Shown: piece by piece, positions 44,486 through 57,700 of the stretch | Numbering within the stretch: the first letter of the stretch is position 1 | Layout: the number at the start of each line of letters is the position of its first letter | Assembly (NCBI GenBank): GCA_027924585.1 | Contig: BSBM01000140.1 | Coordinates: 9,357,501 to 9,421,500 of the forward strand | DNA from: Larix kaempferi | Lineage: Eukaryota > Streptophyta > Pinopsida > Pinales > Pinaceae | Direction of reading: 5' to 3' | Length of the DNA: 64,000 nt | Position numbers and translations under genes: made by a program | The notes under the pieces: generated by a model | Told to the model about the DNA's origin: nothing | Database searches by the model: none | Seen by the model: the letters and a program-made list of their open reading frames with translations, nothing else

Positions 44486-46140
44486 ATTCAATGTCATTAC
44501 TGTAAAAGGTTTGGACACTTTGCATATGAATGCAGGAAGAAGCAGTATGACCAAGGAAAGCAAGGTCAAACACAGTCAAGCAACACCGGCACTCTGACCA
44601 GCTCATTGTTCTTAGCATGTGCATCTCCACTTGAATGCAATGTTTTCCAAGAACGTCCAAATGACATATGGTATTTAGACTCAAGCTGTAGCAATCATAT
44701 GACTGGTAATTTAAACCTATTCTCTAGTCTATATAAATCAGTTCAAAATAATTTCACACTTGGATATAATATTCAAGTCACTGTTTTGGGTAAGGGTATT
44801 GTTGATATTATAACCAAACATGGGGAGCAGAAATTTATGCCTAATGTTTATTATGTTCAAGGTTTGAAGCATAATTTGATGAGCATTGGACAACTGATAG
44901 AAAAAGGTTACAAAGTTCATATGACAGGAAAGCATTCTCTGATTAAGGACATATATCCAAGCAATCGCTTAATAGCCGAAGTGCAGATGACAAATAATCG
45001 CGTGTTTCCCTTGAGGATAATACCAAACATAAAAGGAAAAACAACTCAAGTTGTCCATGGAAATCAGAATGGAAATTCTGGAGCTGCATTCAAAGCAGAA
45101 AGTAAAGAAGCAGACATTCGCTGTGACAAGAAAGAAAAATACAGCGACAAAGAAATACAAGCAGCATTTCAATCAGAAATACGGGATGAATCCTGGTTGT
45201 GGCACTTCAGATTTGGACATCTGAATTTTGGTGGGTTGAAGCTACTACACATAAGGATATTGTGAAAGGGTTTCCATTGATTGAAAAACCAAAAAGAATT
45301 TGTGAAGGATATATTTTTGGAAAACAACACAGAGAGACTTTTCTAGTCAGAAATTCATATAGAGATCGCACATCACTTGAAATCGTTCACTCTGATATTT
45401 GTGGACCAATGAAAACACCATCCATGGGAGGATGCACTTACCTCCTCGCATTAATTGATGATTTCACAATAAAAACGTGGATATATTTTCTAAAACATAA
45501 ATCTGATGCGTTTGCATGTTTTCAGCAGTTCAAGGGACTTGTGGAGAAGAAAAGTGATTACAGCATCAATATCTTAAGAACAGATAGAGGTGGTGAGTAT
45601 GTTTCAAATGATTTCTTAAACTTTTGTAAAAATTGTGGCATACACAGGAAATTCACTACGCGATATACACCGCAGCAGAATGGTATCGCAAAGAGGAAAA
45701 ACGGAACCATTATGGAGATGGCGCGCAGTATGTTGGAAGCTATGCATCTGGAAAATGAATATTGGGCTGAGGCAGTGGAAACTAATGTATACATAATGAA
45801 TCAATGTCCAACAAAGAGTGTGAAGAACAAAGTTCTGCAGGAATCCTGGACAGGTATGAAACATAGTGTTTCCCATTTAAAGGTTTTTGGTTGTGTCGCA
45901 TACGCACATCTTCCAGATGAGATGAGCAGTAAATTAGACAATAAAGGACATAAATGTATTTTTATTGGGTATTTTGAAGACACAAAAGCATACAAGTTGT
46001 ATGACCCTGACGCAAGAAAATTTATTATCAGTCGAGATGTTGAGTTTGTAGAAAATGAAGCATGGGATGGAACCGTAGAGAAGAATGTTAAAATCGTGTC
46101 ACATGTCGAACATGATGACATGACAGAGGATGTGGTTTAA
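44486..46140 (+). pseudogene. Copia element 3 protease and integrase
   Basis: After the knuckle the protease motif reads YLDSSCSNHMTG, so the catalytic D-S-G has become D-S-S. GAG-pre-integrase FRFGHLNFGG ends in a frameshift near 45230-45265. Integrase then reads HSDICGP, RTDRGGEY and QQNGIAKRKNGT, with Lys in place of the third catalytic Glu, and ends at 46138. Protease and integrase would both be impaired. Confidence 0.87.
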
Positions 46141-46284
46141 ACTCCACATGTTATCCATAATGTTGTAGCTCCGTATACCCCCAGGAAAACGTGACATGTT
46201 TCAACACAAGGAACTCCGACACAAGTCGCAGTTCAAGCTACTCTGACAAGCACACCAAGAGCGCAGCAAACTCCATCAAGTAGT

Positions 46285-46907
46285 TTGCGGAGTTCAACAT
46301 CAACAACTCTGACAAAGACAAGAAGTATGCGTGAGATATATGAGACTGGTGCACCCAATTCATTCTCATTTTTTGCATTATTCTCTCAAATTAATGATCC
46401 TCAAACATTTGAAGAAGCTGTAAAAGATAAGTGTGGGCACAAGCCATGGATGAAGAAATGGAATGCATTGAGAAGAATCAAACATGGGAATTATTCGATG
46501 TTCCTAAGTACAAGGATGTTATAAGCGTCAAATGCATTTATAATACCAAGCAATATGTTGATGGAAATGTGCAGAAGCACAAGGCAACATTGGTAGCAAG
46601 AGGGTTCACACAGCATCCTGGCATAGACTTCAATGAAACCTTTGCACCCGTGGCATGAATGGACACTGTCAGAATAGTTCTGGCCATCGCAACAAATAAT
46701 AAATGGCAGGTTTACCAAATGGATGTTGAGTCTACATTTTTAAATGGTTATTTAGAGGAGAAGTATATGTGGAGCAGCCACAAGGCTACGAAGTCCCAGG
46801 ACAAGGACACAAAGTATATAGGATGAAAAAGGAACTCTATTGTTTGAATCAAGATCCTAGATATTGGTATAGTTGCATTGACTCTTACCTCATTCAGAAT
46901 GGATTTC
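46285..46907 (+). pseudogene. Copia element 3 RT, N-part
   Basis: DPQTFEEAVKDK, then after a frameshift near 46440 WELFDVP, HKATLVARGFTQHPGIDFNETFAPVA and a TGA. QMDVESTFLNG follows, up to the codon for NGF where the solo LTR enters at 46908. A further frameshift lies near 46760. Confidence 0.85.
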
Positions 46908-49048
46908 TATAATTTCCCCAATTTGAAATTTTTCCCAATTTAGTCAATTTTCAAAACTTGGACTAGTAAAGCCCCAAACTGTCCCAAATGATCCAAAATA
47001 TTTTCGAATGGTGTATGGAGTGGATTGAGATGTATTTGGACACATTAAATTAGCTATTATATTCTTGGACACTTTCCAAATACTTCAGCAACTTGCATTT
47101 ACAATTACATAATGAAAGGCAGAATTCCTAGGAAAATCGATGCTGAAACCCCCAAGGGTAGAAGGCTCCAAAAGACTCCTAAGGATTTCAAATTGGGACT
47201 GAGAGTGTTTGAAGGGTATTGAGACATAAAAATTAATATGATGTATCCTTGGAAACTCTCAAAATAATTCTGCAACATTCATTTAACTTCAGGAGAAAAT
47301 AGGGAAATTTACTAGTAAATTCGAGGTTCAAACCCCCAAGGGTAGAGGTCACTAATGGCTTCCCAAATGCAGTACGTCCCTCTCAAATTTCAGAAAAGAG
47401 ACATGGATTAGTTAAATGAATTAAATGGGCACCCAAATACATCATTAATCAGTTTCTAAATGTTGTTGCAACTCCCATAAATCATAGGTTTGTGGACGTG
47501 TCTTCACATAGGGGGAAATGATAGGAAACTTCACCACTTGCTACGAAATTCGAGATTTATGTTCCAAAGTATTATGTAATGTATATGAAACTTCTTCAGG
47601 ACATTAATGAATCTCCATACATCATAAAAATCACATATATTAACTGGTAAAAATCAAAATAAAGCAACTTCAAGCTCTCACAACAAGATATAAGGAAAAT
47701 GGCACCATTTATGCATTGCTTGGTATTTTTACATAGTTTCACTTGGTATTTCGACCTGAGATTATTCTTAGAATTAAATACAGAGTATATATATCATATT
47801 ACAAATCAATTGAGTATCTTGGACTCTCACAAAGAGATCAGCATCTCACCAAGTGCGCCCTTCCCCCAAGAGCCAAAATATGCAGAGAAATGTGAGATAG
47901 AGATGGGAACAAGTTGAAGAAGAAAGAATCACGAGATTCCCTGTAGCTTCAAACTACAACAAATAACTCCATTGTATCTCCAAATGAAAGGTCTGAATGG
48001 CCTCTCCAATTTCCAATTAGGATGTGAATCTTTCACCCTCGAAATTGGTACTAAGGCAAGTAGAATAGCACTCTACTAGCTTGGACAAGCTAGAAGCTAT
48101 CCAAATTGAAAAGATTCAAATAAAAAATGATAAAAATATACCTTCCTTCTTTGTTCTTCTATTTTATAAACTTCTCAAGTCATCCATGGGTCGAATTCCT
48201 TCCAAAATCCTCATGCCAACTCAAGTTGGGAAGACATTTCAATGTGTGCGACTTGTCCAACAATTCCTAGTCTCCATCTTCCCTCAACTCGAATGGGGAA
48301 GCTTCTTGGATTCCATAACTCCCTTGTGCACCCTCTTGGAGGCTATTTTTATCCCTGACATGTCATATATGTCATATGTCAACAATCAGGTCTGAACTTT
48401 GTCATGGGTGTCATAGAATCTTCATCATTGTTTTCATAGGAGTTAGGGAATCTAGCTCCAAGTGTCACAATTCTTCTAAGATGCCTCTTCCTCTTCCATG
48501 GGAGTTATTCTTCCACTCCAATTCGACCTTACATGACTCATGCCATGAATAATAACTCTTAAACTCCCCCAAGTATGTTACCCTTCATCTTGAACTCGAA
48601 TTGGTGAGAGAATCATTCCAAGTGTGGTGAGGAATCTGGCCACATGTGGGTCCCACAACCTCTTATGTGCCCTCATGATCCAATGCCACCTTATTTTCTT
48701 TGTATTATTATTTAATTGACCCATTTAATGTGAATTTGTAAGTCTAAGGTCATTTTGGGTCTTGTAGTTCCTTTACTCCAACTTTTAATGCTTCCACTCC
48801 CAACCTAGGGACCTAGTAATTTTCCTCCATGATAGTTCATTTGGATGGGAAATATTACAAACCAATACTTGGGAATTTTCTCTTGATGTGACCCACCTTG
48901 TCCATTTGGATCTAATTTTGCATTATTAACAACTTGGACATCATGCTTGGCAATTATTTGACCCTTAGCATCAATTTGACAAACTATCATGACTATGGCC
49001 AAGGGGCTTACGCCATTGTGACCTAATGCAAATTTTTGGGACATGACA
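46908..49048 (-). mobile_element. Gypsy-type solo LTR (2.1 kb) inside copia 3
   Basis: Flanked by TSD ATTTC (46903-46907 and 49049-49053). On the minus strand it begins TGTCATGTCCCAAAAATTT, a start common in plant Ty3/gypsy LTRs, and ends ATTATA. The body has no pol motifs and includes two cccccaagggtaga words. Removing it rejoins the RT codons NGF and HRSEC. Size, TG start and lack of genes suggest one LTR left after recombination. Confidence 0.75.
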
Positions 49049-49053
49049 ATTTC

Positions 49054-49694
49054 ACAGAAGTGAATGTGAACCAATGTTGTACACAAAAATCAACAAGCAA
49101 GGTAATAAGCTAATTGTCTTCCTGTATATAGATGATTTAATATTTACTGGTGATTTTGGCATAGAGTATTTTAGATCAATCATGGAAAGTGAATTTGAAA
49201 TGACTAATTTGGGGCTTATGAAGTATTTTCTGGGCATTGAAGTCCAACAGTATGAAAATGGCATATTTATATCTCAGTCGAAGTATGCAAATGAAGTCTT
49301 GAACATATTTAAAATGTTAAATTGCAAGACATCTCCAACACCAATGATAACATGTTTTAAATTGAGCAAGGATGATGATGGATCCAATGTAGATCCTACG
49401 TTGTTCAAAAGGCTCATTGTAAGCCTTATGTATCTTACTGCAACAAGGCCAGACATCATGTATGTAGTCATTTTAATCTCAATATTTATGGATTCACCAA
49501 AAGAATCTCATTGGCAAGCAGGTAAAAGAATTCTGAGGTATGTAAGTGGAACAAAATATTTTGGTATTCTATATTCAACCTCAGAAAATTTTAAACTCAC
49601 TGGATACACTGACAGCGACAATGGTGGCAGCATAGATGACATAAAAAGCACATCTGGGAATACATTTCATTTAGGAACAGGTGTTGTATCATAG
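49054..49694 (+). pseudogene. Copia element 3 RT C-part
   Basis: Continues from HRSECEPMLYTK with LYIDDLIFTG (YIDD active site), LMKYFLGIEV, LTATRPDIMYV and TDSDNGGS, up to a TAG at 49692. The frame is open for 206 codons. Confidence 0.88.
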
Positions 49695-50100
49695 GAATCA
49701 AAGAAACAACCCATAGTAACTCTTTCTTCAGCATAATCACAGTATGTTGCAGCTACAAGTGTTGCATGTCAATCCGTTTGGATGCATAGGATGTTAAGTG
49801 ATCTGTCGCAGAACTAACAAGAACCCACAACCATTTATTGCAACAACAATTCAACCATCGCACTATCAAAGAATCATGTGTTTCATAAGAGAACCAAGCA
49901 CATCGACACAAGGTATCATTTGATCGGATCTAATTGATAAATAACAAATAAATCTGTTTAGAATTTTGCAGGTCTGAATATCAGGTAACAGACATCTTTA
50001 CAAAACCATTGGCAAAGGACACATTTCAATATCTGCAAAGTTGTTTAGGAGTGACAAGTTCAGCTCTGAAACATTTTGTAAATTTTATTTTTGTTTAATG
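49695..50100 (+). pseudogene. Copia element 3 RNase H remnant
   Basis: ESKKQPIVTLSSA, stop, SQYVAATSVACQ, then NNSTIALSKN and RTKHIDTRYHL are recognisable. Several stops follow and the C-terminus is lost. Confidence 0.8.
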
Positions 50101-50129
50101 ATCCCCATCTACTCATAATTAAGGGGGAG

Positions 50130-51109
50130 TGTTGAAAAATGTAATTACGAAGTTGATTGCGTATCTAATCTGCACCGTCTCTGTCAGTCACTCAGTCAGT
50201 CTTTTTGTCAGTTTGTAGAGCCGCAGAGATGTCAGACAGTCAGTCAATTTGTCAGAAGGCTTCGTGCACACTTCCTTGTATTTATTTTAACTGTGTTTGT
50301 ATTCTGCAAGTCAAAATTCTTAGGTATAAATTTATTACAGTCTTTAATGTAACTCGGTAGCTTCCAGGTGAAGCGAAATCAAGTTTGTTTATATGTAGAA
50401 GAAGAAGAAATGAAAAACATACACAGAGGAACAGAGAAAGAGAGGAAGAGAGAAAGGAGAAGAAGAAAAGGTTTGCGATGTGTTTGTGATTCCAAGATCA
50501 TAGTTGTGAAATGTATTAAGAGCCCAAGCTCTGTAAAAGGTGAAATATCGAAGTAAATTCCACCTCTCTGTAATGCGGCCAAATTGCCCTATTTTACTGC
50601 GGTAATATATAAGTCTATAGTTTTATGTATTCATTATCACGAATGTTGAATATTGCATGTCGCACATCTTCTCCAGATTTACTTGTGTAAATGTTGTTTA
50701 CATTTACAGTCTGTAAAAGAAATCAAGTTTTCCCAAATATTTCACGGTGGTAAAACTTATTTATATTTTTAATATAAATCTTGTTTAAGAGTGGGTTTGT
50801 TGAAGTTGAATCTCCATGAAGTTAAAGAAGTTTGCGAAGTTAATTTTTGTGATTTATGCGAAGTTAATTTTTGCAAATATAATTTCTGCGAAGTTAATGT
50901 TCCGCAAAGTTAAAGGTATGTGAAGTAAAGTGTTCTGCAAAGATTAGAAGTTTACTCTATGAAGTAAATGCTCGGCGAAGTGAAGTCCTTGGCGAAGTAA
51001 AAGTTGGGTTTCCTATTGTATGTTCATCGAAGTCCAAAGCAAAGAAAAGTATATATATACTTACTGCGCAGTTCATTTTTTTTACTGCGCAGTGTTTATT
51101 TTCCTTTGA
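50130..51109 (+). repeat. Copia element 3, 3' LTR
   Basis: A 980-bp LTR beginning TGTTGAAAAATG and ending CTTTGA, followed by TSD CTCCT (51110-51114). It is also visibly diverged from the 5' copy in the gcgaagttaa zone. Confidence 0.92.
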
Positions 51110-51114
51110 CTCCT

Positions 51115-52017
51115 ATTAACTCTCACCCACAAACTAGAAAATCTATAAATTATGGAGCTCACCTTTGTAAACTAGTACTACAACTAAATTTAGAAGTGTT
51201 GGATATGCATCTTGATCTGTTTCTATAATATCTGGAACATCCATAGCATCTAGATCATCCAGAACTAGATCTCAATAAATTACTTTACTAATATTGCTCA
51301 CAACTGCCAGGAAGAGTATCTCTTTTCAAGAATAAGAAACTTAATAACAATCATGAAGGTTTTACTCTTAATCTGGATCTATTTCGGGACAACATTAATA
51401 AATGAATCTTTAGTTGATCGTCTAAGTAAGTTTAACATATGTAGCAACTTGTTTGGACTTAGTTTAGTAAAGGGGTGCATCCATAAAATCATTTTATGCA
51501 CAACTAACCGAATCACCTTTTGTTTCATCAACTTAAGCCACTAATGGCGCTCGTGCTACATCCTTGACTTAAAATTGTACAACCATTGTAAATAGAACTG
51601 GATCCAATACAAGTAGTTAGCCAACAGGATACTCACATATACTTCATGGAAATATATATGCATGGAAGTTAGTGGGCGTTTAAAAAATAGGGGTGCATGA
51701 AAGTCTCCTTATTGGGATCAATGGATGAAACTACTCAAACAAATTCAACTACTTAGTTTACTAGATAAACCACCTACCAATCTATGAGACCCCTAATACT
51801 TATTGAATAATAGCTCAAGGCTACTGCTGGAAATATTTAATTCCTACTTGAGACTTGTTACCTCAATCAATATAGTAAGTGTCAAACCTTGGAAACATAC
51901 CTAAAAACTTGTAGGACATATTCATGGGCAATTAAAGTTTGGAGAGAGCATTATCCCAATTATGTTAGTTCATCGGCTGAGCATATCCATATTTTAGTTA
52001 TTGGGAAAAAACAATAC
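51115..52017. other. ANTH intron sequence, no feature
   Basis: Low-copy-looking intron sequence between copia element 3 and the next exon. Short ORFs are not convincing. Confidence 0.5.
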
Positions 52018-52159
52018 TATTTGGACTAGAATCATTCTTGAAGTAAGATAAATTGAGAATGGGTACCCTGGATCTAATATAGTTGATCAGTTCCTCCTGA
52101 AACGTGGGGTCAACCTCTCTCAAATCTCGATGGATAACAATTAAGGTTTTTAATGCAAC
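52018..52159 (-). CDS. ANTH/AP180 clathrin-assembly exon
   Basis: A minus-strand 142-nt exon with acceptor TTTCATTTTAG before 52159 and donor GTATTG after 52018. It reads [20 protein letters not shown] and continues through [11 protein letters not shown] to [11 protein letters not shown], the conserved ANTH core of plant AP180/CALM-like proteins ([19 protein letters not shown]). ANTH domains bind PIP2 and help assemble clathrin coats. It is undamaged. Upstream exon phase (ends NWA, phase 0) and downstream phase (1) both fit. LINE 2 lies in the intron before it and copia 3 in the intron after it. Confidence 0.92.
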
Positions 52160-53115
52160 CTAAAATGAAACCAATAAGAATCAAACCAAACTAATCCAAA
52201 AAAAAATACAGCTCCAATTTTAATTTTCACTACAAATTGAAAGCTATAGTATATTCAAAATTAATTGGGGCTTTGACAACTTCAGTATCACAATAAATAA
52301 AATTATTGTAAAAAGCATAATATTAGCATCACAAACCATTCAGAACTGCGGTAGAGTCGTGGATTTGTGCAGACTTTCTCAGAGATCGTGGTGTGTTTTC
52401 CCCTGGAGTTGTTGGCTCGGTCTCGGAGGGGCTTGGAGCGCGAGGGAGTTAATATGGGCGATTTCTTTGAACAGAGGAGTGGTTCTTGGCATCGGAAGTC
52501 AGCACCTATAATGGCAGAGATCTGCTTGTTTTTTTCCAGCTATCTGAACGATTATGTCTGGCGTGGACAGATATCCTGAATTAGAAAGGGAAACTGGCGG
52601 AGAGAATACCACTGGAAATAATCATTTTTTCAATATTTAAATCCTTACCAATAGCAAGATTCGGTTTATGAATGACTTAACTGCTAGGGCCTCGATGATA
52701 TGATCAATTGGAATTGATACAGGAAACAACAAACCATGTTGAATTTGACAAGATAGTGTACCCATGCTGTGATTCTAGGCATTTAGCTGAGTGATGCGGT
52801 CCAGCTGCGATTTGGAACTTGGAGACGTGTGCAAATTTTGAAGGGGCTTGTGGGTGGACGGCATTGATTCCACGCCATTGTTGGATGACGGGCCACACTG
52901 GGATGCATGGGTATTTAGGAGGATTCTGTGGTGAAGAACGTTGATTGCGTGTTTGGTGGCTTAGGGGCCGGTCCCTAGCTGTTATTGGATTTTTTTTATT
53001 TCTGGGGTTACGGTTTTGTCAGGGTAGTTGCTTATTTGGTGCCAGGGATTGGTGAACTGGTTGATTGGTGCAAGGGGTTGGTGATCTGGATGATTTGAGG
53101 AACGACTAGGGTGCC

Positions 53116-54675
53116 ATGGAGGTGGATGTGGCTTACCACTCAGCTGGGGTATTTGATCGAGGGAATATTGTTGCTGGCATTGACAATGCGGAGGTGGAGG
53201 GGTCAGGGGCTATGTATGGACCCTTCTTGAAAGGCGGGGGGCCAGTGGTCTCTTCTAGGCCCGTGGAAGGGCAGGACAGGGATGGGCATCATATTAAATT
53301 ATCTACTACTGCCAGGGTGCCTATTCCTCGAACTGAGGCTTCTGCGAAGGCTGACTCACAAAAATATGCAGCGAAGAGGGTTAATGAACGGAAGAGAAAG
53401 GATAAGTTAGTGTTGGGGGAGGATGTAACGATGGAAGAGGCGGAGGATTACACACACATAGCAGTGGTTGGACATGTTCGGGGCAAAAGACTTGGCCGCG
53501 GATTCCTTCAGCACTGGGCGGATGAGCAATGGAAGGATCTGGTGTCTTCAGCCCCTGAAATCCGAGTGCTGACGAAAGGTTGGTTTTCTTTCATTCTATT
53601 GAACAAAGGGGAGGTTGATGCAGTCTTGAGCAGACATTGGTTGATGTTGGGCGTCCCTATCATTCTAAAAAGCTGGACCCCCTTTTTCGACTCTAAAATG
53701 GAGAAAATTGTTGTTGAACCGCTGTGGGTGAAGCTTCCTGGGTTCCCCATGCATCTGTGGAATGAAACTCGGTTTGCAGCGATTGGGAATTTCCTAGGTG
53801 ATTATGTGTGTTCAGATCATTCACATAATGTGACTGGAAAATACACGGTGGCAATGATTTTGGTAAAAATTGACCTTCGGCTGGGACTCTCTGCTGAGAT
53901 TAATGTACAATCCAAGGATGGGGACTTCGTCCAACTTCTGGATTATGTGGGTGTGCCGTTTAGGTGCCACCACTGCCACGCTCTTGGACATCTGGTAGCC
54001 AGATGCCACTTACCGTTTCGGGCTAGTAATCCTATGGTCGATGATGGAGTTAAAGAGCGCACTGATCCTTTGATGTCGGTAAATCCTCAGGTGGTGGTGG
54101 TTGATAGCAGTGGGCCTGTTTCTGACAGAGGGGTGAACACTGATTATGTGGTATCATCCGCCAACAGCGGGCTACATGGAGCTGAGGACATTTTGTCTCC
54201 TTTGGTGCACATAGGAATGGATCCTATTGGGTGTGCAGATCCGGTTGATGTGGGGGCCTCACTTACTGCGACTCCTTTGACTCGGGACATCTCTAGCGAG
54301 CGACGGGAGCAGTCATTTCTACAACGGGGTACATCTGCGAACCACCAGGGTAAGTCTCATTTATTTTCACCTGCAGATTCTTTATTTGATGCCACTGCTG
54401 ATTTGGGGGGGGGTGGTCTTGGGCCTTCCCCTCTAGCCTGTACCGATACACAATGTCCTGTAGCTACTTGTACTTTGTCTTATGTGGATTGTGTATACAC
54501 GCCGTCCATTGAAACCACCAAACACTCCAGCAGTTCTGAGGGTCGAAGTATACGATATGCTCTTAGAAATAGGGAGATTGTTGTTGATGGATCGGGGGGG
54601 AAGGGACTTCCTGAATTGGCTCATAGTGTTGGGGGAAAGGGTCGGGGACGAAAATCCCATTTGTCAAAAGCATAA
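53116..54675 (+). CDS. LINE 2 ORF1 protein (DUF4283, zinc knuckle)
   Basis: An intact 519-residue protein. After a charged N-terminus (about residues 85-105: KRVNERKRKDK), residues 110-270 form the DUF4283 domain (VGHVRGKRLGRGFLQHW, LPGFPMHLWNETRFAAIG). A knuckle CHHCHALGHLVARC begins at residue 284 (C-x2-C-x4-H-x4-C). The rest is Ser/Thr/Pro-rich and ends basic (GGKGRGRKS). It would bind LINE RNA and act as a chaperone in the particle. Start ATG 53116 lies in a ccATGg context and is the first in frame. Confidence 0.9.
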   Translation: MEVDVAYHSAGVFDRGNIVAGIDNAEVEGSGAMYGPFLKGGGPVVSSRPVEGQDRDGHHIKLSTTARVPIPRTEASAKADSQKYAAKRVNERKRKDKLVLGEDVTMEEAEDYTHIAVVGHVRGKRLGRGFLQHWADEQWKDLVSSAPEIRVLTKGWFSFILLNKGEVDAVLSRHWLMLGVPIILKSWTPFFDSKMEKIVVEPLWVKLPGFPMHLWNETRFAAIGNFLGDYVCSDHSHNVTGKYTVAMILVKIDLRLGLSAEINVQSKDGDFVQLLDYVGVPFRCHHCHALGHLVARCHLPFRASNPMVDDGVKERTDPLMSVNPQVVVVDSSGPVSDRGVNTDYVVSSANSGLHGAEDILSPLVHIGMDPIGCADPVDVGASLTATPLTRDISSERREQSFLQRGTSANHQGKSHLFSPADSLFDATADLGGGGLGPSPLACTDTQCPVATCTLSYVDCVYTPSIETTKHSSSSEGRSIRYALRNREIVVDGSGGKGLPELAHSVGGKGRGRKSHLSKA

Positions 54676-54764
54676 GATCAGGCAAAAGTAGATTTAGTGA
54701 TGGGCACACAAACTTCGATTGAATGGGCACTTAGAGAAGCGAAAGCCCTAGATGGGGGATTTTT

Positions 54765-57700
54765 ATGAAAATAATGTCCTTCAACTGTCGTGGGTTGGCG
54801 AGTCCCATTAAAAAATCGTCCCTTAAGAGGTTGGTGGACTTAAATCAACCGGATGTTTTACTGCTGCAAGAAAATTTGGGTGGCAGTGAGGATGTTGTTT
54901 GGACTTTGGAATCCTTGCTTCCAGGATGGAAGTTTGTAGGAGTGGATGCACGGGGGCGCTCTGGAGGGCTGGCCTCGGGGTGGAAGGAGAAGAGTTGTAG
55001 ATCTGATAGTTCTTGGGGTATCTCTTCTGGTATCGGATTGGAAGTTTGGGATGCTGAGATGGGCAGGTTGATCACGGTTCTCAATATCTACAGACCTTAT
55101 TCTAATAGGGTTGGATTCTGGGAATTACTGTTAAGTATGAATCTTTTTGATGGCAGGGATGTGATTCTGGGAGGGGATTTAAATATTTCTCTGGGGTCTT
55201 CTGAAGTGTGGGGGCCTCGGGCTGCACCGGATTCATTGGCAAATTTTTTCATTGAAGCCTTTTCCAGGAAGGATCTACGAGACATTCTACCAACCAAGTT
55301 AACTCCAACTTGGAGGAATAAGAGAGCAGGGGACCATAGGGTGGCTAAAAGACTGGATCGGTTTCTGGTGTCCGATGTGTTGGCACTGGGGGTTGATGTT
55401 GTCAGACAGTGGGTTGGAACTGGTGGGGTATCTGACCACTGCCCCTTATTCCTGGAGTTAAGAGGCAGAGGTAACAAACCCCCAAGTCCTTTCAAATTCA
55501 ATCCTAGCTGGCTGAAGGAGGAGGATTTCCATAAATTGGTTCAGGATCTGTGGGTTCATCGACCTCTAGATTCACAGGAGCATGCGGGTGCACACTTTCA
55601 TAAAAATATTAAGCGTATTAAAGAGGCCACTATCCTCTGGGCTCATGAAAAAAGGGTGAAAGATGAACAGGATCTGCTGGCTACTGAGTTGAATATTGAT
55701 AAACTGCTACACTGTCAGGGTATGGACTATTTGGATGAACAGCAGAAAGGAGAGTTGATGGAGTGGGAACATTGCAGGAATGTGATTCTGTGTGATAAAG
55801 AAGAGACGTGGAGAATGAAAATTAGGGCGATATGGCTTCAGAGTGGTGATGAGAATACAAAATTTTTTCAAGCATATGCAAAAGGGAGAAAATCCACTAA
55901 CTCTATTTGGGAACTATCTTCTGCTGATGGGGAACGGGTCTCCAGTTTTGATGGATTGGCAGAGTTAGGTGTTAGAAACTTCGGAGATTTATTCACTGCA
56001 CAACCTGGGGCCTCTATTGCTGAGGTTTTACGTGTGACTCAGCGTTTCCCTCATTTTGTGGGGGAGGAAGAAAATCGACTGCTGATGGAGGAAGTGTTGC
56101 CGATTGAGCTCTCGCTGGTTATGCATTCCTTTCAGAAAGATAAAAGCCTGGGGCCTGATGGCTGGCCTATTGAATTCTTCTTGGGATTTTATGACTTCTT
56201 TGGGGAGGAATTATTGAATGTGGTGGAAGAATCGCGAAAGGCTGGGTTTGTACATGGTCCTTTTAACTCGACCTTCATTGCTCTTATACCAAAAGCGGAC
56301 AAGCCTGACAGCTTTGATGAATTCAAACCTATCTCTCTTTGTAATTGTATCTATAAGATCATCGCTAAGGTTATGGCGAGGAGACTCAAGAATATTTTGT
56401 CTCAGCATATCTCATGTGAGCAATTTGGATTCTTGGATGGTCATCAAATCCATGAGGCCATGGGTGTTGCCCAGGAAGGATTACACACTCTGAAAGTGCA
56501 GAAACAGAAGGGTGCTGTGATTAAGATTGATCTCTCTAAAGCATTTGATAGGGTTAGTTGGCTCTACATCCGGATGCTACTAACTCATCTGGGTTTCTGC
56601 TACGAATTTATCAGATGGATTATGGCCTGCATCACTACTGTGAGCTTTGCTGTACTGATCAATGGTTCTGCTGGTCCATTCTTCCAAGCAGGAAGGGGCC
56701 TACGACAGGGATGCCCACTCTCTCCGCTGTTGTTTCTCCTTGTTGCAGAAGGCCTCAGTCATTTTATTCTGAAAGCAAAAGCTGATGGTTCCTTTCGAGG
56801 CATATCCATTTCTCAGGTATTGTATATTACACATCTCCTATTTGTAGATGACATTCTGATATTTTGTGATGGCACTCGACAGGATATTGATAAGGTGGTT
56901 GAAGGTCTCAATTTAGTGCAAGTAGCAGCGGGTATGTTAGTGAATATTGACAAGTCTTCAATCACATGTTCGCATTTAACCGAGCAGGAGAAAAATAGTA
57001 TGGCACACAGACTACCTTACAGGACCTTGGATATTGATGATGGTTTGAAGTACCTTGGCTTTCATCTGAAACCAAATGCTTATATGAAGGATGATTGGTC
57101 CTGGTTATTAGCTAAATTAGAACAGCGCCTACATGGTTGGAGTCATAAATGGCTCTCCCGGGCAGGGAGGCTAGTTCTGATTAAATCAGTATTGGAAGCA
57201 ATTCCGGTGTATTGGTTGTCTCTTGCTTGGATCCCCAAAGGAGTATTGGAGCAAATCCGAAGGTTGTGTTTTGCTTTTCTTTGGAAGGGAAAGTGTGATA
57301 AACGTGCGTTGGTGTGGGTCAGATGGGAAAAAATTGCGGTCCCAAAAGCACTTGGAGGATGGGGGTTAAAGAATATATTTCTGCTTGCAAAAGCCTTGGG
57401 GTCCAAGGTGTCGTGGTGACTTATTCATACTCAGAGTCTCTGGACTATAGTGGTATATCATAAATATATTGCCCCTCTTACTCTTCACGAATGGATCAGG
57501 CTGGGCAATAAGTCGAGGGAAAATTGCTCTGTGGTTTGGAAAGCGGTGGTGCAGTATTTTCATGTGATAGGCTCTGGATTAGTGTGGAGGGTTGGAAATG
57601 GGCGCCATATTCGTGTAGGACTGGATCCTTGGGTTGGAAGCAGGGGAGGTCATATACTACATGTGGAATTGAGGAACGTTTTGGCAGCTAGAGGCCGTCA

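Larger units (their letters stand above)
42609..51109 (+). mobile_element. Copia element 3 (Ty1/copia), 8.5 kb
   Basis: LTR element inside an ANTH intron, with TSD CTCCT at 42604-42608 and 51110-51114. PBS TGGTATCAAAGCC is at 43596-43608 and PPT aagggggag at 50121-50129. All gag-pol domains can be followed, but with stops and frameshifts, and a 2.1-kb solo LTR sits inside the reverse transcriptase. It is inactive. Confidence 0.93.
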
